Source: Agrostemma githago
Taxonomy: Eukaryota > Streptophyta > Magnoliopsida > Caryophyllales > Caryophyllaceae
Assembly: GCA_958450325.1 (NCBI GenBank)
Contig: OY288242.1
Location: forward strand, 25,736,474-25,800,473
Reading direction: 5' to 3'
Length of the DNA: 64,000 nt
Made by a program: the position numbers and the translations under genes. Positions 31,009 through 43,857 of the stretch are shown one piece after another; within the stretch, counting starts at the first letter, position 1, and the number at the start of each line of letters is the position of its first letter. The notes under the pieces are model-generated. The model saw only the letters and a list, made by a program, of their open reading frames with translations. It was not told where the DNA came from and did not search any database.

Positions 31009-34000
31009 TGTAACACCCCTGATTTTATAAAATTAAATTAAATTAAAATTATGTTCGTATTTTTCATTTTTTTTACGATTTAACTCGTAATTCTTAAAAA
31101 TTTTATAAAACGAATTTTTCGTTTAATCGTTTCAAACTTCTAAAATTCTATTTGACACGGAAACTCTTCTTATATTTAAAACATATTTTTATTTCTGTTT
31201 CGATTCATTTTATACATTTAATTTAATTCTTATCGAAAGTCTATTTCGACGATTTAGATTTTAAATTCTTTTTATTTATTTATTTTTAAACTTGAATTTC
31301 TATTTTTGACTCGAAGCTAATTTATTTTAAAGTTTCGTCAAAATATTTAATACCTTTCCTCGAGAAATCAATTTAATTTACTTTATCGAGGATTTATTAT
31401 CGGGAAATACTATTCTACCGTCTAATTATTTATTTCTATAAGCTTCATTTTCATCTCAAATATTTTATTTACTCATTTTATTTGACGGTCCGATTATTTA
31501 TTAGTTTTATCGAGTCGTTTTTTATTCAACTCGTGAGTCAGTCAACTTCGTTACGGAATTCGTTTCCTAACCCGATTCATTTTATTAATCCGTTTTTTTT
31601 CTTACTTTGCTGATTCATCAACCACTTGATTCATCCCCTTGCTATTATTTCATACACCCCCCCTTGTCGGTTTGTTTCCCCACTTGTTGAGTGTGCTTCC
31701 CTTCATTTTCTTCCACCGCTTCGTCTATCTTCCCTACCTGCACACCTCTTCGTTCCCCTTCAGTTTTCTTCTTCTTCTTTTCTCCTTAAACCTGCACCGC
31801 AATCTCCATCTTTCGGCCTTGGTCGACCTTCATTTTACGCTCCTTTCAGCAATCAATTTAATTTGCTGTTTCCCTTGCGCTGTTGCTGTCCGTTTTTAAG
31901 CCGATTCGTGAAGGTAATATCCGTTCCTTTCCCTCTTAGTTCCTCCGTTCCTCCTTCTTCTTTTTTGTTTTGTCCTTTCCTTCTTTGTTTTTTTTGCTGC
32001 GATACGATTCGTATCGTGTCGTTTCGTCGTCACCGTCTGCTGTTGGTTTATGCTGTTCTGTATCTCGATTTCCCTTCTCTGTTTCTGCGGTATGCTGGTG
32101 TTGTTGTTGTTGCTGCGTTTACTGTTCTGCGGTTGTGCGTAATGCTGCTGTGTGTTCTGTTCTTTCTTCTGCGCGTTCTGCTGCTTCTTTCTTCGGCGTT
32201 CTGCTGCGGCTGTCTGCTGTCGTCTTTGTTGTTTGTGTTGTGCGTTTATTGATTCTATTTTTGGTCCACTTATCCTCTCTGTCCGCATCTTCTATCATCC
32301 CTACACGTCTCTGTTTCAGCATCGACTTCTTGCTTTGATTTCGTTCGTTCCTCTATCCCTCTTCTTATTCTTTTCTTCTTTTCTTCTTCTTACACTATTT
32401 TGTTGCTGCGGTTGCTGATCGGTGTTGTTGTTACTGTCGTGGTTGCTGCTGCTTTGCTCGGTTCCGATATTCTTTGCGGTGTGGTCATGTGTTTCGTGGC
32501 TTTTGTTTGCATTTGTGTTGATGGTGCCTGTTTTACGTTCTTCTTCTCCTTCCATTATCATTTTTTTCTGCCAGCCTATCATCGGTCTCAATATCGTTCT
32601 CAGTTTCGGATCCTTTTATGCCTAGTTTTGATATAGATCTCTTCTTCCTCTTTGTTTTCCCTTGTCACGTTTCCGTGTCATCTCTAGTTTTTCCTACTTT
32701 CTCTTATCCCGACTCCTTTTTTTTTCCGTGTCTGAGTGTTTCGGAGCCGTTAGAGCCTCAAGCTTCTGGTGGAACAATGGTCGGAAGGATCAAGCTTGGT
32801 CAGGTAGATGGAAGGACAAGTGCGTGATCGATTCGCCGGTGACCTAAGGTAACTTTAGGACATTACTCGATTTTATATCGTATGTTTGAGTAGTAGTATG
32901 TAGTAAATATTTTAACTTCAATTTTTCTAATTTAGCTATTTATTATTAATTTTAAATTGTATACCTTATAAATATTTTACAAATTTTCAATATCGTTTTA
33001 TAAATCGTTTGTGATTTAACTATTTACGATCGTTGTAATACTTTGTTGGTTATCGTGACACTAGTAACTAAATAATATCGATTTCATATTTTCGTCATAT
33101 TTCGTTAATTTCTAATCTTTAACTCAAAATCGTATTTTCATATTATAATCGGGATTTGTATACTTGTTTAATAAATTAATTTCCGTTTTACGATTTATAC
33201 TAATAAATGGGAAAATAGTCGATTTAGTTTTAAATACATTTTAGTCGAGACTATTTTCACTAATAATTTCTTTTTTGTTTCCGATTGACTATTTTTATTA
33301 AAATTTGTATTATTTATAAATCAAAGCTATTTCTTAAAAATAATTTGAAACCTTTATAAAATTCATTTCATTTATAAAACTCGTTGACTCAATTAATTTG
33401 ATATCGTTTTTCCTAAAATATCTCTTTTCTAAGATTTATTGTTTTAACTCGATTTTCTAATTATTTATAAAAATACTAAACATTGACTTATTATACTTTA
33501 TTTATATTTTGGGTAACAAATTTAGAAATATATAAAAGTTACGATAACAACGATAATAATAAAACGCTAATTTCGTTAGAAATGATGTTTCTTTACATTT
33601 CACTAATTTTAATAACTTGCGTATTTTCTATAAGACTATTTCTATTTTAAGTAAGTTTCTAAAATTAGTAAGTGTCTATTTATAGAAAGTTTTCCTTTTA
33701 ATATAAAATGGTTATTCCTTTTATCCATATCATTTATATTGATTATATTTACTTTTGATTATCGATAATGATTGTTTTGGAGTTATGGAATGAGAACAAG
33801 TGTATGGTAGAGTAATACAGTCTAGGGTATACGTTTTGCCATCCACTATAATGCTGGTGTGTCTATGTTGAGACGCATTGGTCGTTGAACTGAGCATGGT
33901 TTGTGTTCAGGAGTGTGTATATTTTGACCTTAAACTTAGATATCGCATCGTGTAAGTCGCCGTCGGGTTGAACGGGATTACGGTTGGTGTCCAGGAGGGG

Positions 34001-34626
34001 TGTACATTACTTAAGCCAGGACCTCGTTGCACGCAGTCCTGTTATAGTTGAGTTGCCTAGTTAGAAACCGAAGTCTAATTTGTTTTGACTAAGTTCTCGA
34101 AGCTAGTTTGAGTATTATCCTAGTGAAAGTCTATTTCGTTGCACTGAATGATTTCCATAAAGCCATTTTTGAATATTATTATTATCGATTGATATTGACT
34201 TGCAGGTTTTCAAATGCTTTAAGTTTCACTGAAAACTTATTTTTATTATATCGTTTTAATGTTTTCTCCTTTTAATTATTTTGATATAGTAATACTATTA
34301 TTTTTCCATATGATATAATATGGCTGGGAGAACGTCCGAGTTACTCCCCAGTGACGTGGCTGTTATGTTTATAACATGACAGGTATTTGCTGCTGGGTTT
34401 TGGGTGTGAGCTAACAAGTAGCGTGGATCCTACTCTTTCTTTATTCATGTAATTTATGGATTAGTATAACCCGTTTGGAGAATTTTCTATTTAGCTCTTT
34501 TGTAAAAAGTGGCCTTTGTATTGACTTACCATTTCTTTTAATAAGATATAGTTTTTCAGTGTGTTTTAATCTCAACTCTACAGTGTTTCCGCCACTGTAT
34601 TGCGTTAGAATTTCTAGGGGATTACA
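31009..34626 (+). repeat. 3' LTR of Tek-1 (3618 bp)
   Basis: Starts TGTAACACCCC straight after the polypurine tract and ends ATTACA at 34626, followed by the target duplication CTAAG. The pyrimidine-rich part (31626-32850) is the counterpart of 22944-24200. Confidence 0.88.
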
Positions 34627-35787
34627 CTAAGCACTCGATCGAGTGCCCCCTGTACGAACCAGGGTTCGCTTGCAATTTTGTTAGTGATTTCGAAATTGCT
34701 TTTGATTTTTGATAAATCGGTGACTTTATCGAATCGGGCATAAATATTGTATAATTTATGCTCGACTCGGATTTTAATGAATCATTGATCTTGTTGAACC
34801 GAATATAAATGTTATGGGATTTATACTCGATTCCAAATTTGAATACTCGTTGTATCCCATATTCGATTATTGAATTGATATGAAATAATTGGAGTGAAAT
34901 AAAATATTGTTATAAGTCGTTTTAAATTAACCAAAGCGATATGAATTTTCTTCCGCGTTTATAGTGTCGTAATTCTAACGAATTAAATGACAACTACGTT
35001 AGCTTCAATGAAAAATCGAATTGGTTAAATTATTTGACTAGATCGTTAGATTCGACGTCCAATTATGGAATTGGTATCGAATCTGAAAGATCGACGCTTT
35101 GCTTGAATTGAAAGACTTGATTCCCTCGGCCTTTCCGACATCGTAACGAATCCCTAGGGATTATGTGATGTCGGATCCGCGTCAACAGGTTTCGACCCTT
35201 ATTAAAAGATGTTCGATAATTTTGTATTTGACGAAATATGCGATTGAATGAAAGCTATGCGAACGGAAATAAAAATTATTGTTTAAGTTGACTCGATTCA
35301 ATAATCAAGTGCTAGGGTGTCAGGATAAGCCACCGGCAACGCTGTGTGCAGTACACTTGTATATTCGGGTTTCCTTATTCTAACATCTTCGCACTCGACA
35401 CAAATCCACGAGTATTTTAGTTATTTTAATACTAGCGATATTATCGATATTAGAATGCGATGATAAAATAAATAAATAAAAAGACAAAAAAAATGAAAAA
35501 AAGATGAAGAAGTCGAGAGGGAGAGGAGAAGGGAAGAAGACGGGTTTTGCACCCTCAACCTACATGTTCCTTATGCTCGGACGGGACTCGTAGTGGCGAC
35601 TTGCACGGGAGTATCGAGTATGTAGGCTAAGTTGTGGTGGTTAGGGTTCGAATTTCAAAACGCTAGGGTTAGGGTTCGTATGTGTGTAGGGTTTGATTAG
35701 GGTTTGCTTAGGGTTTGCTTAAAGTTGAATTAGGGTTGAAATTAGGGTTTTCCAAAAAAGTGTTCAAAAGTTGTGTGCATGGGGGTG

Positions 35788-35795
35788 TTTATATA
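35788..35795 (-). promoter_or_regulatory. TATA box of Ogre-C LTR
   Basis: Minus strand TATATAAA. Palindromes lie just upstream of it (35825 and, beyond Tek-F, 52021, 52071 and 52092), the same layout as in the Ogre-A and Ogre-D LTRs. Confidence 0.65.
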
Positions 35796-35824
35796 GGCAT
35801 GGCCATGCACCCCCATCTAGGGTT

Positions 35825-35836
35825 ACTCGACCGAGT
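35825..35836. repeat. Palindrome next to the Tek-F insertion
   Basis: ACTCGACCGAGT. Its partner ACTCGGTCGAGT starts at 52021; without Tek-F and one CCTGG copy they would start 21 bp apart. Confidence 0.92.
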
Positions 35837-38800
35837 AGCCCCTGGTGTAATCCCCTAGAAAATCTAACACAATACAGTGGCGAAAACACTGTAGGGTTGA
35901 GATTAAAACACACTGACAAACTATATCTTATTAAAAGAAATGGTAAGTCAATACAAAGACCACTTTTTACAAAAGGACTAAATAGAAAATTCTCCAAACG
36001 GGTTATACAAATCCATAAATTACATGAATAGAGAAAGAGTAGGATCCACGCTACTCGCTAGCTCACACCCAAAACCCAGCAGCAAAAACCTGTCATGTTA
36101 AAAACATAACAGCCACGTCAGTGGGGAGTAACCCGGACGTTCTCCCAGCCAAATTATATCATATGGAAAAATAAAAGTATTATTATATCAAAATAGTTAA
36201 AATGGAAAACACTAAATGATATAATAAAATAAGCTTTCGAAGAAAACCTAAAATATTAGAACAATAAAATCAGAACAAGTTTTCAGAAGAAAACTTGAAG
36301 TATTTGCCAACCTGCAAACCAAAATGTATCGATAATAATAAAAATATTCAAAATGGCGTTATGGATAGGAGTAGTGATTAATGCTAAACTTTCACTAGGA
36401 GAATACTAAAAACTAGGTTCGAGAACTTAGTTCAAACAAATCAAACTTCGGTCTCTAACTAGGCTACTCAACCATAATAGAGCGGCGACTTATAAATGTG
36501 TGGCCCTAGTTTAAGATAACGCACACCCCTCCTGGGATTAACTGTCACCCAGTTCAACTTATGACGGCGACTTACTGCGAGGCCTAAGCTTAAGGTCAAA
36601 ATGTACACAACTCCCGGGATACCTGTCACCCGGTTCAACAACCAATGTATCAATTCCTGATACACTAGCCTTATAGTTGATGGCAAAACCGTAAACCCTA
36701 GAATATATTACTCTAACCTCACACTTGTCCTTATTCCATAACTCCAAAACAAGCCATTATCGATATAAACAAGAGATATAATCGTTATGAATAATATGAA
36801 GATAAAAGAAATAAATATTTTATATTAAAAGGGAAACTTTACATAAATAGAAACTTACTAATTTTAGAAACTTACTTAAAATAGAAATAGTTATATAGAA
36901 AATACGTAAATTATTAGAGTAAGTGAAATGTATAGAAATAGCATTTCTAACGAAATTAACATTTTATTATTATCGTCGTTATCGTAACTTTAATATATTT
37001 CTAAATTCGTTACTCAAAATATAATTAAAATATAATAAGTCAAAATATAGTATTTTATAAATAACTAGGAAATCGAGTTAAAACTATAAAAATTAGAAAA
37101 GAGATGTTTTACGAAAAACGATATCAAAATTATTTGAGTCGACGAGTTTTATAAATGAAATGAGATTTACAAAGATTTCAAATTACTTTTAACAAATAGC
37201 TTTTATTAATAAATCATATGGATTTTAATAAATCAATCGGAAACAAATAGGAAATTATTAGTGAAAATAGTCTCGACTAAAATATATTTAAAACAAAATC
37301 GACTATTTTCTCATTTATTAGAATAAATCGTAAAACGAAAATTAATTTATTAACAAGTATACAAATTTCGATTAAAATATAAAAATACGATTTTTAAGTG
37401 AAAATTATAAATTAACGAAATATGACGAAATATGAAATCGACATTATTTAGTTACTAGTGTCACGATAACCAACAAATATTATAACGATCGTAAATAGTT
37501 AAATTACTAACGATTTATAAAACGATATCGAAAACTGTAAAATATAATAAGACATACGATTAACACTATTAGCAAAATGATAAATAGCTAAAAATTAGAA
37601 AATCGAAGTTAAAATATTTACTACATACTACTACTCAAACATACGATATAAAATCGAGTAACGTCCTAAAGTTACCTGGAACCGATAACCGAGGGAACAC
37701 GTACTCGCCCTTGATTAAACCGAACTCCAGATCGTTAGTAATGTCTTTAAGCTCCGAGTTGTAGAATCGTTAGTCTTCTAAGCAGGCTTCAGCAGGAAAA
37801 TCGAGTAGACAAAATAAAAGAATGAGACGTATATGAACAAAACGGAAAGGGAAACGGTGTGTCAAAAATAGAAGCATGAAGACCGATCTTAATCGAATTG
37901 ACAAATACGATAGAGAAAGGCAGCAGTAACAGAAATGACAGGAGCAACAGTCCGAAATGCCGAGAAGAAAATTGAGAAAAGAATAAAAGAGAACGGGGGA
38001 TAAGCGAATAAGGAACAATATCGAAAACGAGCGTAACATAGACAGCAGCAGCACAAACAGCAGAACAGCGACAAAGGACATCAAACAACAGCACTAAAAC
38101 GGAACCAAACAGAACAGAACAACAGCAGACCGCAGAGTTACAGTAACCGACAGCAGCAACGAGTCGAAGTGAGAAGCATCAGCATAGAAACGACGTCAAC
38201 AATGAAGCTAAGCATCAGTACGAGAGGAAAAAAAATGGAGAAGCTAAACGACAAACCAGATATCTAACAGAGAAACAAGGATGATTATAACTGCGGTTCG
38301 ATCGAAAAAAGAGGGCCGAAACAAAATCGACACACGCACACAACAATGACAACAACAAATGATAAAACGAAGAAGAAGGAGAGAAGAACAGTAGGAGGAG
38401 AGAAGACAGAAGCACGACAAACAAACAGAAAGAACAAGAACTGAATTCGAACGGAGAGGACAGTGGCAGCAACCCACGCACAAGCAGCAAAACCGACAGC
38501 ATAACGCAGCAAAACGCACAGCAGAACCCAGTAAACGCAATTGAAGAAGAAGAAGAAGAAGAAGAAGAAGACAAACAGCACCAGTGGAAACAAAAACGAT
38601 AGCATTAGCAGAAAAGTTACAGGAAGGAGAAGAAAAAAAAATGAAACACGGAGAGGAAGGGACGATTAGGTAACACGGCAGCAATAAAGACACAAGGACG
38701 ACAGCAACAGCAGGTCAACAGATCAGTAGCAACGAGGAACAAACCAGAATGAAAAGGGAGAAGAAACAACAGCGAAACGCAGCAGCAACAGCAGGACAAA

Positions 38801-39677
38801 CGAGAATAGAGAAGACAAGAGAAACGAGAGAAAAAATGGAAGAGTAGATGACGAAAATCGAAGGCTTATGATTTCAGGCGTCGGCCAGATCGTCGGAGTC
38901 AAAAAATCGGGGAAAAAGGGACGGAAAGAGCGAAGAACAATGAGCAGCAAAGGGCAAAGCACAGCAGCGCAGTAACGCAGTACACAACAGCAGCAGCAGT
39001 ATCGAGAAGAAGACGGAAAAAAAATAAGGAGGAATAATCGAGGAAGAAGAAGAAAACTGAAGAAGAAAATGAAGAGGTGAGGGGTGTGAACAGGTGAGGC
39101 GGAGGAGATAAAAAGAATGACAAGGGGGGTACGTGTATTAGGGAGATAAATAGAAAAAGGAATGAATGTAACATATAGTAAGCAAGTTAAATACAATTCA
39201 CCCAAAAAGTGTACGGATTTCGAGACTAATGTATACGGGTTAATTAAATGAATTGGGTTAAAACGAATTAATAAAATTATTAAATAATCCGGACATCAAA
39301 TAAAGTGAGTAAATAAAGTATTTGAGACGAAAATGAAGCTTATAGAAATAAATAATTAGACGATCAAATAGTATTTCCCGATAAATAATAAATTTTCGAT
39401 AAAGTGAATTAAATTGATTTCTCGAGGAAGGGAAATAAATATTTTGACAAAACTTAAAATAAATGAAGTTCGGGCCGCAAATGGGAATTCGAGCTTAAAT
39501 ATAAATAAATAAAAAGAATTTAGAATTTAAACCGTCAAAATAGACTTTCGATAAGAATTAAACTAAATGTATGAAATGAATCGAAATAGAAATAAAAATA
39601 TGTTTTAAATATAAAAAGAGATTCTGAGTCAAATAGAATTTTAGGAGTTTGAAACGATTAAACGATAAATTCGTTTT

Positions 39678-40350
39678 TGATTGGGGTCGGCAGCCTGTCA
39701 CTAATCGCCTTCCAGGCAGGCCCCAGAGGCACGCCTATAAAGCTCGAAGGCCAGTCCCTGGCAAGAAACCAAAATAGAAGCATAAACGCTAAGGAAAGCA
39801 ATCGACCGCCGGGCCAGCAAGCCAACACAGCCTGCTAGAGCCCAGTGGCCACGGTTCAAAATCCGCCTGCCCTGGGGATGTCCCTGATTGACAGGGCCAA
39901 GACCCCCAGGGGCCCTCCCGTCATTTCGCCTAAGGTAATTGGGAATTAGTGGATGGGAAGACGCCACTTGTCACCTCCTTAACCATCCACTCCCCTCCCA
40001 CTTCCCTCTCTTGTGGGAAGGTATAAATACTCAACCCTTTCCCACAAGAAAGGGGTTGGATTTTCTCTCTCTAGACTCTCACTCCTAAAAACGCCGCCTA
40101 GTTCCTCACGAGCTAGGTTCATCAAGGCATTTCACGGACAAACTTAGGCATCAGAGAGGGTTCCCTCGGACAACCTCCGAGGCCCTGTGCGTTCATTGTG
40201 CAAGGAGCAGGCCGACTCCGCCGGGAAGGTCCGATCATAGGAGAGGGATAAAGGAGAGGTCAAGGGAAATCGTGCTATCCATTGCTTGTCAACGTTTCAA
40301 TTTACGACCCGGGATCCAGAGCCGGGTTAATTGTTTCCGTGACCGGAACA
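39678..40350 (+). repeat. 5' LTR of Retand
   Basis: 673 bp. Contains a TATA box (40022-40029, GGTATAAATACTC). Matches the 3' LTR except for about ten substitutions, by eye. Confidence 0.95.
40022..40029 (+). promoter_or_regulatory. TATA box of Retand 5' LTR
   Basis: TATAAATACTC in a promoter-like context; the same sequence is at 51587-51594 in the 3' LTR. Confidence 0.7.
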
Positions 40351-40353
40351 ATT

Positions 40354-40371
40354 TGGCGATGTCTGTGGGGA
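40354..40371 (+). other. Primer binding site of Retand
   Basis: TGGCGATGTCTGTGGGGA, 3 bases after the 5' LTR. TGGCG followed by TGTGGGGA is the usual Tat-type primer site layout; I cannot name the tRNA with certainty. Confidence 0.65.
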
Positions 40372-40451
40372 AGATTCTGGTTGTATCCACGGATTACCCA
40401 CAAAAAATCAACCATTCCTAATTACAAAAAACTAAAACAATCAAAGTAATC

Positions 40452-42900
40452 ATGCCAGAAATCGTTGACGCCAGTGCAGGGGCGGGTCCGACGGTCCCAC
40501 CGGTGACCCCCCTGTACGGCATGCCACAGCCAGAGAGGATTCCTCCCGCCACGATCCTGGGGGGTGGGAGGAACCAGTCTCCTAGGCGTGCCAAACGCTG
40601 TTGTAGCACCTGAGTTGGGGACACACCCAGGGCACACTCTGAATCTGACCCCAGCTCAGATGGCGCAGACAGCCGCCTTCTTCTCTGCAATGCTAAACCA
40701 AGAGTTCACTCCTGAGGACCTGGTAGGCAGGGTCGCAACGGCCCCCAGGCAGCCACCCTCAATGAGCAGGGATGGAGCTGGAGGCACGAAGCGGACCGCC
40801 GCCAGAAACGCTCAGAGGAAAGCAAGAAGGACGGCACAAGTATACGCGCAGGTGCAAAGGCGTATCACAACAGGCAGCCCAGAGCCACCTGTCCAACAGC
40901 AGGCATTCTCCATTCACACAACAGAATCCGCGTCTGGAGAGCATAGAGGTTTATCCCAGGGATTGCAGGAGCGAATGAGGCACAGGGAGCCCATATCTAA
41001 GCGCCTGGGAGAAAAGCAGGGCGGGGTCTTCTCCAGGTTAACACCGGCGGTCAAGGAGCAGCCAGCCCCGGGTTTGTCCCAAAGTCTGCAGTCTAGGCTC
41101 AACCGGGGGCAACCGCTTGAATCTAGATACCACCAGGATGAGAACCTCTGCCACTCTCAGAGAAAGAGACCCAGGCAAATCTCCCCTGAGACAGAAGACG
41201 AAGCAGCAAGCAGGCCGCCTCCAAGGCACCGCTCCCCCAGTACGAGGAAACCAATCCATGGACAATGGGATATTCACGGTAACCAGTCTGGGGAAATTAG
41301 GTCACGAATGGTAGGCAGGCCCACAAAAACCCCACTTCATCCTGAGGTACAAGAATACCCCATCTCGAAAATTAAAATGCCGACCATTAAGTATGACGGG
41401 ACAACAGACCCAGAGGACCACTTGGCGGCATTCGAGAGCCACATGGGCATGTACGACGTGGATGATGCTATCTGGTGCAAAGTCTTCCCAACCACCCTGG
41501 TAGGGCTCGCACAAGGGTGGTTCAAAGATCTCCGCCAAGGATCAATCAAGTTCTTCATAGAGTTGGCCGAGATCTTCCTCGAACAATATGCTGGGAACAA
41601 AAGGAGACGCCTCACTCGCTTCGATCTTATGACCCTAAAGCAGAAAAAGGGCGAAAGTGTAAGGGAGTACCTAAGGAGGTTTGACCTATCCTACCAGCAA
41701 GTCAGGGAGATCGATGACTCCACCGCTGCTTACGCCCTGACTATCTCCCTGCTCCCAGGAGAAATGAAAAATCAGATGATCAGGGCCCAGCCAGAAACCT
41801 TGGCCATGGCCAGGAAAATTGCTGAAGGGTTTATTCTGCAGGAAGAGTTTCACAGCCTGCCGGATACCCCTGCAGGCCAAACAAGGCCGCAGGGGGGACC
41901 GCAGGGTGGACGTGGCAGAAATGAGCCAGGCAAGCAGAGAGAAGAGGGAGACACTCCCAAGAAGGAACGCACAACATACCAGCCAAGGTTTGACAGCTAC
42001 ACGGCCCTCAACAGGCCGAGAGCAGAAATCTTCGAGTTGGAAAAAGAAACAGCAAAATGGGCTCGTCCAAACAAGCCGCGCAGCCCAAAAGGGGATCCCA
42101 AAAAATTCTGCACGTTCCACGATTGCATAGGTCATACCACGGAGGAATGCCGCCACTTAAAAGACGAAATAGAGAAACTAATAAGAAACGGCTGGCTGAG
42201 TAACTATGCAGCAAGGAACAAACCCCAGAAAGAGGCGGCAGACAAACCTGAGGGCTCAGCCCAAAATCGCATGGTCATCCATGTAGTATCAGGAGATGCA
42301 GAGGGGCGGACCAGCAGGCGTAGCCAGAAAAGGCAGATCCGCGAGCTGCGGAACCAAATTTGCTACGCCGAGAGGGCAGGCAGTCCAAAAGGCACTACCC
42401 TAAGCATCACTCCTGAAGATGCAGGGAGAGTCGTGTACCCGCATAGTGACCCTCTGGTCTTAACCCTTGAAATTAGCAACCACATTGTCAAGAGGTGTAT
42501 GGTGGACACTGGCGCCTACACAAATCTCTTATACAAAGACGCTTTTGAGAAAATGAACCTTGAAAAAAGACACTTGAGGCCAGCCCCCAGATCTTTGTAT
42601 GGGTTCAATGGGGCAGGCATGCTACCCATGGGAGTTATCGATCTGCCGGTGACGTTTGGGGAGGGAACCTCGGCCAGAAATATCAGGGCGTCATTTGTTG
42701 TGGTGGATGCCAAATCTGCGTACAACGCCCTGATAGGTCGAGCCACCCTAGATGAAATAGAAGCTGCTGTATCAATTAGGGCCCTCACCATAGCCTATGT
42801 AACAGATTTTGGCATGGAAGGGAAGGTCCACGGGGATCAGGAGTCGGCCAGACACTGTTACTCCGTGGCCCTGCAAGCCCATGAGACAGAAAGAAAATGA
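40452..42900 (+). CDS. Retand gag-protease
   Basis: The main frame 40564-42900 gives 778 residues. Order: Pro/Arg-rich N-terminal part; Retrotrans_gag domain (about residues 255-430, core WFKDLRQGSIKFFIELAEIF); a C-x2-H-x4-GH-x4-C knuckle (CTFHDCIGHTTEEC, about 518-531); aspartic protease with active site VDTGAYTNLLY (about 647) and the NALIGRATL end block (about 722). It forms the capsid and processes the polyprotein in cytoplasmic particles. The natural start is probably the ATG at 40452, but that is one frame off; a G run (40559-40564) is the likely frameshift. The frame ends in a TGA (42898-42900), with pol following in the same frame. Confidence 0.88.
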
Positions 42901-43857
42901 AAGCGAAAAGCCCAAAGCTCTCCCAGCAGGGAAGGTGAGATCTCGACTGCCCAGCAAGAATCAGTCCACCTAGAGCCTGAAGGGGAAAGCATGCTAGTGG
43001 ACTTAGAACCAGGAAGGCAGGTCCTTATAGGGGCCGACCTGGAGGAATCCTACCAAAAGGAACTAATTGCAGTCCTGAGAGAAAACAGGGACGTATTCGC
43101 TTACTCTGCAGATGAGATGCCAGGGGTCGACCCGGCTTTTATTCTTCACAAGCTGAACATTAACCCGGAGGCTCGCCCTGTGAAGCAGAAGAAAAGGAAC
43201 ATGTCCGCAGAAAAAGATGCAGCAATAAAAGAAGAAATAGACAAACTCCTAAAGGCGGATTTTATCGAAGTCTGCGACTATCCTGAGTGGTTAGCAAACG
43301 TTGTGATGGTAAAAAAGTCATCAGGAGCATGGAGAATGTGCGTAGACTTTACAAATCTTAACAAGGCTTGCCCTAAGGACTGCTACCCTCTGCCCAGGAT
43401 AGATCAACTAGTGGACGCCACTAGTGGATACACCACGCTAAGTTTTCTGGACGCGTTCTCAGGGTACCACCAAGTGTACCTCTGGCAGCCGGACAGAGTG
43501 AGATGCGCCTTCATAACCAGCCATGGCACCTACATGTACAAGATGATGCCATTTGGGCTGAAGAATGCAGGCGCCACCTATCAGCGATTGGTAGACAAAG
43601 TCTTCGAAAATCAAAAAGGAAGAAACTTGGAAGCCTATGTCGACGATGCAATCGTCAAAAGTAAGGGGGACAAAGAGCATCTGACAGACCTTCAGGAGAC
43701 GTTCTCCTCCCTGCGGTCATATAAGATGAAGCTGAATCCGAAAAAAATGCACATTCGGGGTCCGATCCGGAAAATTCCTGGGTTTCTTGGTCAGCTCCAG
43801 GGGGATAGACGCCAACCCCGAGAAAGTTCAGGCGGTCCTAGACCTCCCGGAACCTAA
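42901..43857 (+). CDS. Retand reverse transcriptase (in frame with gag, interrupted)
   Basis: After the TGA at 42898-42900 the same frame stays open to 43857. From 42991 it shows the RT start region (VFAYSADEMPGVD, RMCVDFTNLNKACPKDCYPL), motif A (FLDAFSGYHQV), KMMPFGLKNAGATYQRL and the catalytic AYVDDAIVKS. A run of A at 43741-43747 shifts the frame: beyond it the RT thumb continues in the frame of 43787-46180, and the last residues of this frame are out of register. Because gag-pro and pol share a frame, this copy either relied on stop readthrough or the TGA is a late mutation. Confidence 0.88.
   Translation, partial: KRKAQSSPSREGEISTAQQESVHLEPEGESMLVDLEPGRQVLIGADLEESYQKELIAVLRENRDVFAYSADEMPGVDPAFILHKLNINPEARPVKQKKRNMSAEKDAAIKEEIDKLLKADFIEVCDYPEWLANVVMVKKSSGAWRMCVDFTNLNKACPKDCYPLPRIDQLVDATSGYTTLSFLDAFSGYHQVYLWQPDRVRCAFITSHGTYMYKMMPFGLKNAGATYQRLVDKVFENQKGRNLEAYVDDAIVKSKGDKEHLTDLQETFSSLRSYKMKLNPKKMHIRGPIRKIPGFLGQLQGDRRQPRESSGGPRPPGT

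Larger units (their letters stand above)
22323..34626 (+). mobile_element. Tek-1: non-autonomous chromovirus (Tekay/Del)-like LTR retrotransposon
   Basis: Starts TGTAACACCCC and ends GGGGATTACA, flanked by the 5-bp target duplication CTAAG (22318-22322 and 34627-34631). The LTR start TGTAACACCC, a decayed TTGGTATCAGAGC-type primer site after the 5' LTR, and a GACGAAAC...GTGGGGAAGAT end before the 3' LTR are characteristic of Tekay/Del chromoviruses. The 2.8-kb internal region has no gag or pol, so it depended on helper proteins. Confidence 0.85.
34632..35845 (-). repeat. Ogre-C 3' LTR, middle segment
   Basis: Continues the LTR between the two Tek insertions. It begins with the partner palindrome of the array ending at 22314 and ends with CCTGG (35841-35845), the target duplication of Tek-F. 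Contains the LTR TATA box and, in the transcribed direction, AAACCCTAA-like runs (complement of 35650-35760). Confidence 0.82.
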
